DNA of 20,002 nt from an uncultured Clostridia bacterium (GCA_944388825.1 CALXKG010000145.1:1-20002); one strand, 5' to 3'. Positions 1 through 6,811 are shown, counted from the first letter of the stretch. Translations and numbers: made by a program. Notes: a model not told the origin generated them from the letters alone.

Positions 1-45
1 CTCCACCTTGGCAAGGTGGCGCTCTACCAGATGAGCTAAATCCGC
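1..45 (-). tRNA. tRNA-Gly(GCC), partial, last gene of a tRNA operon
   Basis: Read leftward, the tRNA starts at 45 with GCGGATT, then a D-arm (TAGCTCATCTGGTAGAGC) and an anticodon stem-loop CCACC-TT-GCC-AA-GGTGG. The window edge cuts it off after the anticodon arm, so the T-arm and 3' end are not seen. The GCC anticodon assigns it to glycine. It lies 3 nt downstream of tRNA-Phe and must be co-transcribed with it. Confidence 0.93.
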
Positions 46-48
46 ATA

Positions 49-124
49 TGGTGCCTCCGGTCGGAATCGAACCAACGACACGGGGATTTTCAGTCCCCTG
101 CTCTACCGACTGAGCTACAAAGGC
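49..124 (-). tRNA. tRNA-Phe(GAA)
   Basis: A 76-nt tRNA read leftward. The acceptor stem GCCTTTG pairs with CGGAGGC, with two G-U pairs. The D-arm is normal, the anticodon loop CTGAAAA contains GAA, the T-arm has GGTTCGATTCC, and CCA is encoded at 49-51. It is separated from tRNA-Asp upstream by 52 nt and from tRNA-Gly downstream by 3 nt. Confidence 0.96.
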
Positions 125-176
125 ACAGGATGTGATTTTAAAGGAAACCACAAAACTTTGTCGCCCAAAAAAGGGA

Positions 177-253
177 TGGCGACCCGAATGGGGCTCGAAC
201 CCACGACCTCCAGCGTGACAGGCTGGCGCTCTAACCAACTGAGCTACCGGGCC
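177..253 (-). tRNA. tRNA-Asp(GTC)
   Basis: A 77-nt tRNA read leftward. The acceptor stem GGCCCGG pairs with TCGGGTC, the D-loop has GTTGGTTAG, the anticodon GTC sits in the loop of the CCAGC/GCTGG stem, the T-arm is GGGTTCGAGCCC, the discriminator is G, and CCA is encoded at 177-179. It starts only 5 nt after tRNA-Val. Confidence 0.96.
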
Positions 254-258
254 GTAAA

Positions 259-334
259 TGGTGGGGACAACAGGGCTCGAACCTGTGACCCTCTGCTTGT
301 AAGGCAGATGCTCTCCCAGCTGAGCTATGCCCCC
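259..334 (-). tRNA. tRNA-Val(TAC), first gene of the tRNA operon
   Basis: A 76-nt tRNA read leftward. The acceptor stem GGGGGCA pairs with TGTCCCC, the anticodon TAC lies between TCTGC and GCAGA, the T-arm is CAGGTTCGAGCCCTG, and CCA is encoded at 259-261. It is the promoter-proximal gene of the Val-Asp-Phe-Gly cluster. Confidence 0.96.
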
Positions 335-387
335 ATACGGCAGGCCAAACGCCCGGGAAAGCACCGAACGTCTCGCGAACAAGTGAT

Positions 388-416
388 ATTATACAGGGTT
401 TTGCCCCGTTTGTCAA
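388..416 (-). promoter_or_regulatory. Sigma-A type promoter of the tRNA operon
   Basis: On the minus strand there is a perfect TTGACA (411-416), a 17-bp spacer and a perfect TATAAT (388-393). This predicts a transcript start near 381, about 47 nt upstream of tRNA-Val. A fully consensus promoter suits a strongly expressed stable-RNA operon. Confidence 0.92.
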
Positions 417-507
417 CCCCTTTTTTGAAAAAAGTTGCGCGTTTTTTTATCCGGGCGCGCGGCCGGGCCGCATACCGCCCGGATGCAAAATTTGGGATGG
501 TTTTTTC

Positions 508-536
508 TTGCATTTTACCTTCCTGTCATGTATAAT
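508..536 (+). promoter_or_regulatory. Sigma-A type promoter of the signal-peptidase-like gene
   Basis: TTGCAT (508-513), a 17-bp spacer and TATAAT (531-536). The predicted start near 543 gives a leader of about 78 nt to the GTG start at 621. It diverges from the tRNA promoter about 90 bp away. Confidence 0.8.
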
Positions 537-620
537 GGTAAATAAACAGGCCGTAATTTGTCAAAACGGGGCGCATGGCCCCCGGTTTTTAATTTCATCA
601 TGAAGAGAGGGAATCACAAG

Positions 621-1481
621 GTGCCTACCCAGAAAAGTGTGCGCGGCGGTATCCTGACGGTTATCAACTGCCTGCTCATTCTGCTGATCCTGTTTTTCTC
701 CGCAGTGCTGTTTTTAAACGCCCTGCGGGGCGGGAGTTTTACCATATTCGGCTGCAGCTGGCATTACTACCAGTCGGACGCGATGGCGGGGGAGATCGAA
801 CGCAACGAACTCATCGCCATCAACGGCGACCAGCCGGCCGACTTCCAGCCGGAGGACATCGTCGCCTTTTATGCCGACGACGTGAGCGGCCGGCAGGTCA
901 TCCAGCTGGCAAAGCTCCTGTCGGTAAACGGCGATGAATATACCCTTGCGGAATCAGACGGCGTACCCTTCATCCTCTCCAGCCGGGAGACGGTCTTTAT
1001 CGGCACCGTCGCTTTCCACAGCGAGTGGCTGGGGGGGCTGGTCCAGCAGATGCGCACCCATGAGGGGCGGCAGATCTTCCTCGGCTGGTCGGTGGCGGTG
1101 CTGCTGTTTGCCAGCGGGCTGGCGATCCTGCTGCACGTCCAGCGGGAACGGCGGCTGGCGGGCGCCGGGTACGGCGGAAGCGGCGGATATGACGAATACG
1201 ATGAATACGACGGGTACGACGACGAGGATTACCCCGAAGAGGCGGGGATGCGGCTGGACCGGCTGCCGCAGGCGCCGCCGGAGGACGCCTATCCGGAGGA
1301 CGGGTACGACGATTACGATCTGTATGAGGAAGACGGCGCGCCGGAGGATACCGGCTATGTCGACGAGCAGAACATGAACCTGATCGCCGCCTCGACCGAG
1401 TCGGAGGACGAGGAAGACGCCGATTTCGACGCGATCTTCCGGGAAATCGAGCGGACGCTGGGGGACGACCGGCGCGGCTGA
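621..1481 (+). CDS. SipW-like (S26B) signal peptidase I homologue, probably inactive, with acidic tail
   Basis: The 286-aa product has an N-terminal membrane segment (about residues 11-34), an extracytoplasmic domain and a second membrane segment (about 153-172), the layout of SipW/archaeal-type signal peptidases. Seen: S-D-A-M at 52-55 where SipW-type enzymes have S-G-S-M, so the nucleophile position is Ala54. The region matching the catalytic V-T-H-R reads V-I-Q-L, giving Gln at about 95. The family-typical E-D-I-V-A-F and L-G-G-L-V-Q-Q-M stretches around it are kept. I infer loss of peptidase activity. The tail of about 110 residues is rich in Asp, Glu and Tyr (DEYDEYDGYDDEDY at 191-204) and probably cytoplasmic. 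The GTG at 621 is chosen because AGAGAGGG lies before it, whereas the upstream ATG at 600 and TTG at 558 lack a ribosome-binding site. Function unknown; scaffold, chaperone or substrate-binding roles are possible. Confidence 0.72.
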   Translation: MPTQKSVRGGILTVINCLLILLILFFSAVLFLNALRGGSFTIFGCSWHYYQSDAMAGEIERNELIAINGDQPADFQPEDIVAFYADDVSGRQVIQLAKLLSVNGDEYTLAESDGVPFILSSRETVFIGTVAFHSEWLGGLVQQMRTHEGRQIFLGWSVAVLLFASGLAILLHVQRERRLAGAGYGGSGGYDEYDEYDGYDDEDYPEEAGMRLDRLPQAPPEDAYPEDGYDDYDLYEEDGAPEDTGYVDEQNMNLIAASTESEDEEDADFDAIFREIERTLGDDRRG

Positions 1482-1499
1482 TAAAAAAAGCAAAAATGG

Positions 1500-1536
1500 C
1501 AAAACTGCAAGGTGCGGAATGCGCTTTGCAGTTTTG
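1500..1536 (+). terminator. Stem-loop downstream of the signal-peptidase-like gene (weak terminator or processing site)
   Basis: CAAAACTGCAA (1500-1510) pairs perfectly with TTGCAGTTTTG (1526-1536) around a 15-nt loop. No clear T-run follows on the plus strand. A-rich sequence precedes it, which would give T-runs if read leftward. Its role on the plus strand is uncertain. Confidence 0.5.
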
Positions 1537-1598
1537 TGCGTTTATAGACATTTGCACGGGCACAGGCAGGGGAAACCTGCGGGAAAGGATGGAAAAAT

Positions 1599-2858
1599 AT
1601 GGAAAAGAAAAATTTTGTCATCGGGCAGTCGGGAGGTCCCAGCGCCGCTATCAACGCGACGCTGGCCGGGGCGCTGTCGGAGGCGAAAAAGGCGGGCCAG
1701 GTGGGGACGGTCTACGGGGCGTTTCACGGCATCGAAGGGGTGCTGGCGAAAAACCTCATTGACCTTACGGATTTTAGAGACTTTGAAAAGCTGGCTGCGA
1801 CGCCGGCGATGGCGCTGGGCTCCTGCCGCAAGCGGCTGCCGGACGACCTTACAGACCCCGTCTACCCGGAGATCGAGGCGCGGCTGCGGGAGATAAACGC
1901 CGGGTGGTTCCTCTATACCGGCGGCAACGACAGCATGGACACGGTCAAAAAACTGGCGGACTACTTTTCCCATCAGAAGGCGCTCCACCCGGAAAACGAC
2001 TACCCTATTGTCTACGGCCTGCCGAAGACGGTGGACAACGACCTGCCCGGCTGCGACCACACCCCCGGGTACGGCAGCGCCGCCCGGTACCTGGCGGTGA
2101 CGGTGCGGGAGATCATCCGGGACACCGCGATCTATGCGCTGAACTCGGTTACGGTTATAGAGGTGATGGGCCGGGACGCCGGCTGGCTGACGCTGGCGGC
2201 GGGGCTTTCCCGGTTTCTGGGGGAAGGGAAGCCGGACATCATCGCCCTGCCGGAGACGCCTTTTGACGAAGAGGCGTTCCTGGAGCAGATCCGGCGGCTC
2301 CACAAAACCACCCGCAGCGTCATAGCCATCGTCAGCGAAGGCATCCGGGACGAGTCGGGGGCCTACGTCGGGATGGGCAGCAAGAGCGGCGTCACCGACC
2401 CCTTCGGGCACGCCTATTTAAGCGGGGTCGGCAAATACCTCGAGATGCTGGTCCGGCGGGAGATCGGCTGCAAAGTCCGTTCGATCGAACTGAGCCTGAT
2501 GCAGCGGTGCAGCGCCCACCTCGCCTCCGGGGCAGACCTCAGAGAGAGCTTCGCCGTCGGGGCCTATGGGGCCCGGGAGGCCCTTTCGGGCGTCTCCGGC
2601 AGGATGGCGGTCATCCTGCGGGAAGAGGGGCCGGACGGCGGCTACCGGCCCGCTTACGGCAGCGTCGATATCTCCCTCTCGGCCGGGCAGGACCGGCTGG
2701 TCCCGCCCGCTTTCCGGGATGTCTATGACCCGGAGGCCCAGCAGGCGATCGTCCGCTACCTGCTGCCGCTGATCCAGGGGGAACCGCCCCGTTTTTACGG
2801 CCCGGACGGCCTGCCGGACTATGTCGACTGGCTGAAGCTGGAAGGGGCGCAGGTGTAG
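1599..2858 (+). CDS. pfp: Diphosphate (PPi)-dependent 6-phosphofructokinase
   Basis: Phosphorylates fructose 6-phosphate to the 1,6-bisphosphate in glycolysis, in the cytoplasm. The 419-aa product shows the phosphofructokinase motifs in order: GGP near the N-terminus (12-14), G-G-N-D-S (108-112), P-K-T-V-D-N-D (142-148) and M-G-R-D-A-G-W (190-196). Family knowledge: Asp at the G-G-N-D position and Lys in P-K-T mark PPi users, whereas ATP users have Gly and P-G-T. I therefore assign PPi as phosphoryl donor. PPi use makes the step reversible and spares ATP, as in many anaerobes. The ATG at 1599 is preceded by GAAAGGAT. It lies 117 nt downstream of the signal-peptidase-like gene with a hairpin between them, so co-transcription is uncertain. 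Confidence 0.93.
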   Translation: MEKKNFVIGQSGGPSAAINATLAGALSEAKKAGQVGTVYGAFHGIEGVLAKNLIDLTDFRDFEKLAATPAMALGSCRKRLPDDLTDPVYPEIEARLREINAGWFLYTGGNDSMDTVKKLADYFSHQKALHPENDYPIVYGLPKTVDNDLPGCDHTPGYGSAARYLAVTVREIIRDTAIYALNSVTVIEVMGRDAGWLTLAAGLSRFLGEGKPDIIALPETPFDEEAFLEQIRRLHKTTRSVIAIVSEGIRDESGAYVGMGSKSGVTDPFGHAYLSGVGKYLEMLVRREIGCKVRSIELSLMQRCSAHLASGADLRESFAVGAYGAREALSGVSGRMAVILREEGPDGGYRPAYGSVDISLSAGQDRLVPPAFRDVYDPEAQQAIVRYLLPLIQGEPPRFYGPDGLPDYVDWLKLEGAQV

Positions 2859-2887
2859 CGGCAAAAGTATTTGCGGAAATACTGCCG
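2859..2887. terminator. Hairpin between convergent genes
   Basis: CGGC (2859-2862) pairs with GCCG (2884-2887) and AGTATTT (2866-2872) with AAATACT (2877-2883) around the loop GCGG. It begins one base after the pfp stop and ends 8 nt before the end of the convergent flavoprotein gene. There is no strong T-run, so it may be a shared weak terminator or an mRNA 3' stabiliser. Confidence 0.5.
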
Positions 2888-2895
2888 TCCAACCG

Positions 2896-3435
2896 TCACC
2901 GCCCCTCCAGAAAAGCCGCAAGCCCCGCCGCTTTTGCGAGCGCTTCCCGGTCTTCCGCCGCCGGGCGGCAGTCGGTCTGGAAGGAACCGGCAAGGGGGAT
3001 ATCCCCCGCCGCTCCCCATAGCCGCAAAAACTGCCGGGCCATCCGGTAAGCCCCGTCCGGCGCGCCGTTCCCGCCTCCCGCCAGCAGCACCGCCCCCTTT
3101 TTCGCGGCCGGGCGTATTCCAAGAAGGGAAGCGCAGTAGCGGGCCTGCAGCCGGCTGCCGATCGAAAAGAGCGGCGGGGTCAGGCAGGAAAAATAGACCG
3201 GCGACGCGATCAAAATCCCCGCCGCCTGATCCGCCAGCCGCGTCACCTCCGCCATCCCGTCGCGGATGGGGCAGACGCCCGTCTCCGCGCACCGCCTGCA
3301 GTCGAGGCAGGGCGTGATTTTTTCCCGGTAGGCGTCGATCTGGACAAACGCCCCCTCAAGCGCCGCCCGGAACGCCCGCAGCAGGGCGGCGGTATCCCCG
3401 TCCGGGCGGGGGGAGCCGTTTAAAATCAGAACCAT
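2896..3435 (-). CDS. Flavodoxin-family NAD(P)H-dependent oxidoreductase / iron-sulfur flavoprotein
   Basis: The 179-aa product begins with a flavodoxin-like beta strand and the FMN-binding turn G-S-P-R (7-10) followed by G-D-T. It has a compact cysteine cluster C43-x2-C46-x2-C49-x5-C55 and then the S-P-V-Y-F strand-loop (79-83). This matches the NADPH-dependent FMN reductase/iron-sulfur flavoprotein family, in which the compact cysteines hold a [4Fe-4S] cluster in proven members. Substrate and physiological role cannot be assigned. The start at 3435 is chosen because GGAGG (3444-3448 on the opposite strand) lies at good spacing. The longer reading to 3507 would have to pass through a strong hairpin and lacks a ribosome-binding site. 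The gene converges on pfp and stands alone. Confidence 0.85.
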   Translation of the reverse strand: MVLILNGSPRPDGDTAALLRAFRAALEGAFVQIDAYREKITPCLDCRRCAETGVCPIRDGMAEVTRLADQAAGILIASPVYFSCLTPPLFSIGSRLQARYCASLLGIRPAAKKGAVLLAGGGNGAPDGAYRMARQFLRLWGAAGDIPLAGSFQTDCRPAAEDREALAKAAGLAAFLEGR

Positions 3436-3454
3436 CGTTTGATCCTCCAACGAA

Positions 3455-3488
3455 AAACCGGCAGGTTGTACGGACAGCCTGCCGGTTT
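3455..3488 (-). promoter_or_regulatory. Strong hairpin just before the flavoprotein gene (possible attenuator or terminator)
   Basis: A 15-bp stem (3455-3469 with 3474-3488, one G-U pair) closes over a 4-nt loop. Read leftward the stem runs into TTTTT (3457-3453), which is intrinsic-terminator geometry. Only 4 nt separate the T-run from the GGAGG of the flavoprotein gene. No other leftward gene precedes it until ilvE, which has its own hairpins. It could attenuate expression of the gene or stop read-through from ilvE. Confidence 0.62.
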
Positions 3489-3520
3489 GATTTTGTGATT
3501 TGATCATTGAATGTTTATTT

Positions 3521-3646
3521 CGCTGCCCTTAAGGCAGCGACAAAGTTTCACTTTGATGGACCAAAGGCTCTGCCTTTGGAATCCGCTTAAGGAGCAAAGC
3601 CCCTTAAGAATCCCATGTCCGACGCGGCGTGAGAAGCTCGCCTCAC
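3521..3646. repeat. Chain of five back-to-back short hairpins in a non-coding gap
   Basis: The gap 3436-3750 has no convincing gene. It holds consecutive perfect short palindromes: CGCTGCC/GGCAGCG (3521-3539), CAAAGT/ACTTTG (3541-3555), CCAAAGGC/GCCTTTGG with loop TCT (3561-3579), CTTAAGG/CCTTAAG (3586-3608) and GTGAG/CTCAC (3629-3646). The third resembles a hairpin at 15837-15857 (CCAAGGAGC, loop TCT, GCTCCTTGG), and both are followed by a GAAT/GATT-type sequence. This suggests a dispersed intergenic element. Function unknown. Confidence 0.55.
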
Positions 3647-3655
3647 ACACATGAA

Positions 3656-3675
3656 ACCGGCCGTAAAAGGCCGGT
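3656..3675 (-). terminator. Hairpin downstream of ilvE (probable terminator)
   Basis: ACCGGCC (3656-3662) pairs with GGCCGGT (3669-3675); read leftward a short TTTC follows. A second stem, GAACGCCT/AGGCGTTC (3721-3728 with 3745-3752), overlaps the ilvE stop codon. Together they form a plausible 3' end for the ilvE transcript, though the T-tract is poor. Confidence 0.5.
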
Positions 3676-3750
3676 CTTCGAAGCGTGGATTAAACGCCCG
3701 GAAAGTTTATATTCTTTCTGGAACGCCTAAGCCCGCTATCGCCCAGGCGT

Positions 3751-4818
3751 TCAGCAGACCTCTACCGTCCAGCCGAACGGGTCGGGACGCTTGCCCCACT
3801 GGATGCCGGTCAGCTCGTCGTACAGCTTCTGGGACAGCTCGCCGATCCTGCCGCCGGACAGCTCCATGTCGTAGTCTTTGTAGCGCAGCAGCCCGACCGG
3901 CGAAATGACCGCCGCGGTGCCGGAGCCGAACATCTCGGTGAACTTGCCTTCTTTATAGGCCTTTTCCAGGTCGTCGACGGTGATGCGGGTCTCCTGCACT
4001 TCATAGCCCCAGTGGCGGAGCAGCTCGATGACCGACTTGCGGGTGATGCCGGGGAGGATGGAGCCGTGGCTGATGCTGGGGGTGACGACCTTGCCGTCAA
4101 TCACGAAGAAGACGTTCATTGCGCCGACTTCCTCGATATACTTCTGCTCGACGCCGTCCAGCCAGAGCACCTGGGAGAAGCCCTGGGCGCCGGCCTCTTC
4201 CTGGGCCAGCATCGAGGCGGCGTAGTTGCCGCCGGTCTTGGCAAAGCCGGTGCCGCCGCGGACCGCGCGGACATAGCGGGGTTCGACGTAGATGTTGACG
4301 GGGTTCAGGCCGGAGGCGTAATAGGCGCCGACCGGCGAAAGGATGATGATGAATTTGACCTTCGTCGTGTTATGGGCGCCGAGGTTGGGCTCGGTCGCGA
4401 TGCAGAAGGGGCGGATATACAGCGAGTGCCCGTCGGAATGGGGGACCCAGTCCTGGTCGATCTCCACCAGCTTTTTCAGTGCTTCGACGCAGAAATCGAC
4501 GTCCAGGGCGGGCATCGCAAGGCGGGCGTTGGAGTTGTTGAGCCGTTTGAAGTTTTCCTCCGGCCGGAACAGCTGGATATGCCCGTCGGCCCGGCGGTAA
4601 GCCTTTAAGCCCTCAAAGGTCTCCTGGCTGTAGTGGAAGACGTTGCAGGCGGGGGAGAGGGAAATATCGCCGAAGGGGACGATCTGGGCGTCATGCCAGC
4701 CCTGCTCTTTGTCCCAGTCCATTGTAAACATATGATCGGTAAAGACTTTGCCGAAACCCAGTTCCGATTCCGGCGTCTTCGCCTTCGGATGGTCGGTCAG
4801 CTGCACTTTGATTTCCAT
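3751..4818 (-). CDS. ilvE: Branched-chain amino acid aminotransferase (class IV, PLP)
   Basis: Transfers the amino group between glutamate and the 2-keto acids of Leu, Ile and Val; cytoplasmic, PLP-dependent. The product shows the large bacterial/eukaryotic-type BCAT pattern: E-T-F-E-G-L-K-A-Y near residue 72, the PLP-lysine segment F-A-K-T-G-G-N-Y-A (Lys200 counted from the upstream ATG at 4836), Q-V-L-W-L-D-G at about 222-228, the M-N-V-F-F strand, and G-S-G-T-A-A (304-309) near the end. Full family length. Three ATGs are available (4836, 4821, 4818). I prefer 4818 because GGAG lies 5 nt upstream, giving a product of 355 aa starting M-E-I-K-V. The gene stands alone behind its own consensus-like promoter. 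No T-box or leader peptide is evident. Confidence 0.95.
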   Translation of the reverse strand: MEIKVQLTDHPKAKTPESELGFGKVFTDHMFTMDWDKEQGWHDAQIVPFGDISLSPACNVFHYSQETFEGLKAYRRADGHIQLFRPEENFKRLNNSNARLAMPALDVDFCVEALKKLVEIDQDWVPHSDGHSLYIRPFCIATEPNLGAHNTTKVKFIIILSPVGAYYASGLNPVNIYVEPRYVRAVRGGTGFAKTGGNYAASMLAQEEAGAQGFSQVLWLDGVEQKYIEEVGAMNVFFVIDGKVVTPSISHGSILPGITRKSVIELLRHWGYEVQETRITVDDLEKAYKEGKFTEMFGSGTAAVISPVGLLRYKDYDMELSGGRIGELSQKLYDELTGIQWGKRPDPFGWTVEVC

Positions 4819-4919
4819 CATAACTCCGTTCCCCATGCCCCGGCGGGCAAGGGGATACCTTCCTTTCGTATCAGGTTTTGGGAAAACCGGGGTATTTCCG
4901 CCCTTTTCCTATAAAAATT

Positions 4920-4948
4920 AGTATATCACACGAAAAAAACGCTGTCAA
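4920..4948 (-). promoter_or_regulatory. Sigma-A type promoter of ilvE
   Basis: On the minus strand TTGACA (4943-4948), a 17-bp spacer containing a T7 run, and TATACT (4920-4925). The predicted start near 4913 gives a leader of about 95 nt before the preferred ATG. Confidence 0.87.
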
Positions 4949-5072
4949 CGGGGATATAAGCTGCATTTTATACGAAGATCGGGGGTAAAAGGGTGCGGGT
5001 TTTGGCATCCTGTATGATAATAGTACAAATTGTCCGACAGGAACAGCGGCAGCCGCTGCCCGGCGGAAATCC

Positions 5073-5101
5073 TTGCAATCCCCCTTTTTTTCGCGTATAA
5101 T
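5073..5101 (+). promoter_or_regulatory. Sigma-A type promoter of the CoA block
   Basis: TTGCAA (5073-5078), a 17-bp spacer and TATAAT (5096-5101). The predicted start near 5108 gives a leader of about 118 nt before the ATG at 5226. Confidence 0.83.
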
Positions 5102-5225
5102 ATTCTTACTGAAAACTGCGCTGTATCCGCCTTCCGCCCGCGGCGGGGGAAGGGGAAAACGGAATGGCAGCAGGCTCTCCCCGGCGCCGCGGCCGGCGGG
5201 CTCAGTAAAGAAAGGAAAACTGCAT

Positions 5226-5867
5226 ATGTACAGCACGAAAGGGCGGGGGAAAGCCTACCCTCTGGTCGAGTTGTCCCTTTTTACCGCCATTATCCTGGCG
5301 CTGGCGTTTACGCCGGGATTGGGGTATATCCCGCTGGGGGTCACAAGGGCGACGGTCATCCACATCCCGGTCATCATCGGTTCCATCCTGCTGGGGCCGA
5401 AGAAAGGGGCGTTTCTGGGGGGCGTGTTCGGGCTGACAAGCCTTTTAAGCAACACCTTTTCCCCGACGGCTACCTCCTTTATCTTTTCCCCCTTTTACGC
5501 GGGCGGGAACCTGTGGAGCCTGGCCGTCTGCTTTGTCCCGCGGATCCTGGTGGGGGTGCTGCCCTGGCTGATCTACCGGGGGCTGATGAAATGCGCGAGG
5601 GGGACGCCGTCTGAAAAATGGCCGGTCTTTTCCCTTGGGGCGGCGGGGCTTGCCGCTTCGCTCCTCCACACCGCGATGGTCATGGGGCTGACCTGGGCCT
5701 GCTTCGGGCAGGCGTATGCCGGGGCGAAAGGGGTCGCGTACAATGCCCTCTACCGGCTGATCCTCGGGGTGGTGGCGGTAAACGGCCTGCCGGAGGCGGC
5801 GGTCGCCGGGGTTGTGACCGCGCTGGTTTGCCGGGTGCTGGTGAGGGCGCTGAAGCGGCGGGCTTAA
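5226..5867 (+). CDS. panT: ECF transporter S component, probably pantothenate (PanT-like)
   Basis: The 213-aa, very hydrophobic product has about five or six membrane helices and a basic C-terminus. The stretch A-T-V-I-H-I-P-V-I-I-G-S-I-L-L-G-P-K-K-G-A around residues 43-63 is the family-typical loop and helix of ECF S components. S components bind a vitamin and dock to a shared EcfT-EcfA-EcfA' energising module, which is not encoded in this window. The pantothenate assignment rests mainly on context: the next two genes are pantothenate kinase family members transcribed in the same direction, plus recalled resemblance to PanT. The start at 5226 has AAAGGA 9 nt upstream; longer readings would run back through the promoter. 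Confidence 0.8.
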   Translation: MYSTKGRGKAYPLVELSLFTAIILALAFTPGLGYIPLGVTRATVIHIPVIIGSILLGPKKGAFLGGVFGLTSLLSNTFSPTATSFIFSPFYAGGNLWSLAVCFVPRILVGVLPWLIYRGLMKCARGTPSEKWPVFSLGAAGLAASLLHTAMVMGLTWACFGQAYAGAKGVAYNALYRLILGVVAVNGLPEAAVAGVVTALVCRVLVRALKRRA

Positions 5868-5957
5868 CGCGGTTGAAAGCCTCTCTTGCGGCCGGAGCGG
5901 TGAAGAAGCGCGCCGAAAGCCCCTGCCCGCCTGCCGCGTACGGTAAAAAAGGGCGGG

Positions 5958-5979
5958 GATATCCGGTTTGCCGGATGTC
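5958..5979 (+). repeat. Hairpin between panT and coaX
   Basis: GATATCCGG pairs with CCGGATGTC around TTTG (9 bp, one G-U), 35 nt before coaX. There is no T-run, so it is not a standard terminator. It may affect mRNA stability or coaX translation. Confidence 0.45.
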
Positions 5980-6013
5980 GCCGCCGCCAGAAAAAGAAAA
6001 GAAGTGATACGTT

Positions 6014-6811
6014 ATGATCCTTGCGCTGGATGCCGGGAATACGAATATCTGTGTCGGCTGTATCGAAGACGGGGCGGTCTTATTGACCGCCCGCATCGCC
6101 ACCGACCGCCATAAGACCGAGGACGAGTACGCGGGGCTGCTGGAGGCGGTGCTGCGGCTCAATGGGGTCGGGCTGGATAAACTGGAAGGGGCGGCTGTCT
6201 GCTCGGTCGTGCCGCCGGTCAACCGCTGCCTGTCGCTGGCGGTCGAGATGGTGACCGGCCGGACCCCCTTTTTTGTCCGGCCGGGGATCGAGACGGGGCT
6301 GACCCTCAAGGTCGATAACCCGGACCTGCTGGGCAGCGACCGGATCGCCGACGCGGCGGCGGCCGCCTGCCTCTACGGCGGGCCGGTCATTGTCGTCGAC
6401 ATGGGGACGATGACGACCTTGTCGGTCGTAAACAGCAAAAACGAGTTTTTAGGCGGGGCGATCTGCCCCGGCATCCGGCTCTCCCAGCAGGCGCTGGCCG
6501 AGGGGACTTCCCAGCTGCCGGCGGTCGGGCTGGACCCACCGAAACGGGCGATTGGCCGCAACACCGCCGACTGCATCAAAAGCGGGGTCATCTTCGGGAC
6601 GGCCGCGACGGTGGACGGGCTGATTTCCGGGATCCGGGCGGAGCTGCTGGAGATGGGGGAACCGGCCCCGCAGGTGGTGATGACCGGCGGCATATCCAAA
6701 TTTGTGGCTCCCTACTGCCGGGAAACGGTCAAAGCCGACCCCGACCTGCTGCTGAAGGGCTTATGGCTGCTTTACCGGAAAAATGCCGGACGGAAGGAGG
6801 GACGGGCATGA
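6014..6811 (+). CDS. coaX: Type III pantothenate kinase
   Basis: Phosphorylates pantothenate to 4'-phosphopantothenate, the first step of CoA synthesis; cytoplasmic. The 265-aa product has all CoaX motifs: D-A-G-N-T-N (Asp6), H-K-T-E-D-E-Y (33-39), G-S-D-R (107-110, Asp109), D-M-G-T-M-T-T (Asp129), G-G-A-I-C-P-G and G-T-S-Q-L-P (164-169). The three aspartates expected in the family are present, so it should be active. Family knowledge: CoaX enzymes are dimers with the active site near the interface, use K+ or NH4+ and are not inhibited by CoA. The start has only a weak AGAAGTGA upstream. It follows panT by 146 nt and its stop overlaps the start of a paralogue. Confidence 0.95.
   Translation: MILALDAGNTNICVGCIEDGAVLLTARIATDRHKTEDEYAGLLEAVLRLNGVGLDKLEGAAVCSVVPPVNRCLSLAVEMVTGRTPFFVRPGIETGLTLKVDNPDLLGSDRIADAAAAACLYGGPVIVVDMGTMTTLSVVNSKNEFLGGAICPGIRLSQQALAEGTSQLPAVGLDPPKRAIGRNTADCIKSGVIFGTAATVDGLISGIRAELLEMGEPAPQVVMTGGISKFVAPYCRETVKADPDLLLKGLWLLYRKNAGRKEGRA

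Larger units (their letters stand above)
4819..5225. other. Divergent intergenic region between ilvE and the ECF S-component gene
   Basis: This gap of about 400 bp carries the leftward ilvE promoter and the rightward promoter of the CoA block. The ilvE leader has a small stem GGTTTT/AAAACC (4874-4888). The rightward leader (about 5108-5225) has a GC-rich, partly palindromic stretch CCGGCGCCGCGGCCGG at 5180-5195. I recognise no riboswitch class or small gene here. Confidence 0.6.

Noticed and set aside
158..535. Open frame of 125 codons across the tRNA cluster
   Set aside because: It reads through three tRNA genes on the opposite strand and through two promoters; it is not a plausible protein gene.
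558..620. Longer N-terminus for the signal-peptidase-like protein starting at TTG 558 or ATG 600
   Set aside because: Neither start has a ribosome-binding site, while GTG 621 has AGAGAGGG upstream, and the extension adds no family-like sequence.
3521..3646. CRISPR array
   Set aside because: The hairpins are unlike each other in stem sequence, with no constant repeat length or spacers.
4819..4913. T-box or leader-peptide attenuator before ilvE
   Set aside because: No T-box sequence, no run of Leu/Ile/Val codons and no terminator-antiterminator pair was visible in this short leader.
5108..5225. Riboswitch in the leader of the panT-coaX block
   Set aside because: I could not match it to any known class by eye; only a GC-rich partial palindrome is visible.
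6763..6807. Upstream start for the coaX paralogue inside coaX
   Set aside because: The ATG at 6808 has GGAGG upstream, gives an N-terminus matching CoaX exactly (M-I-L-A), and forms the ATGA overlap.
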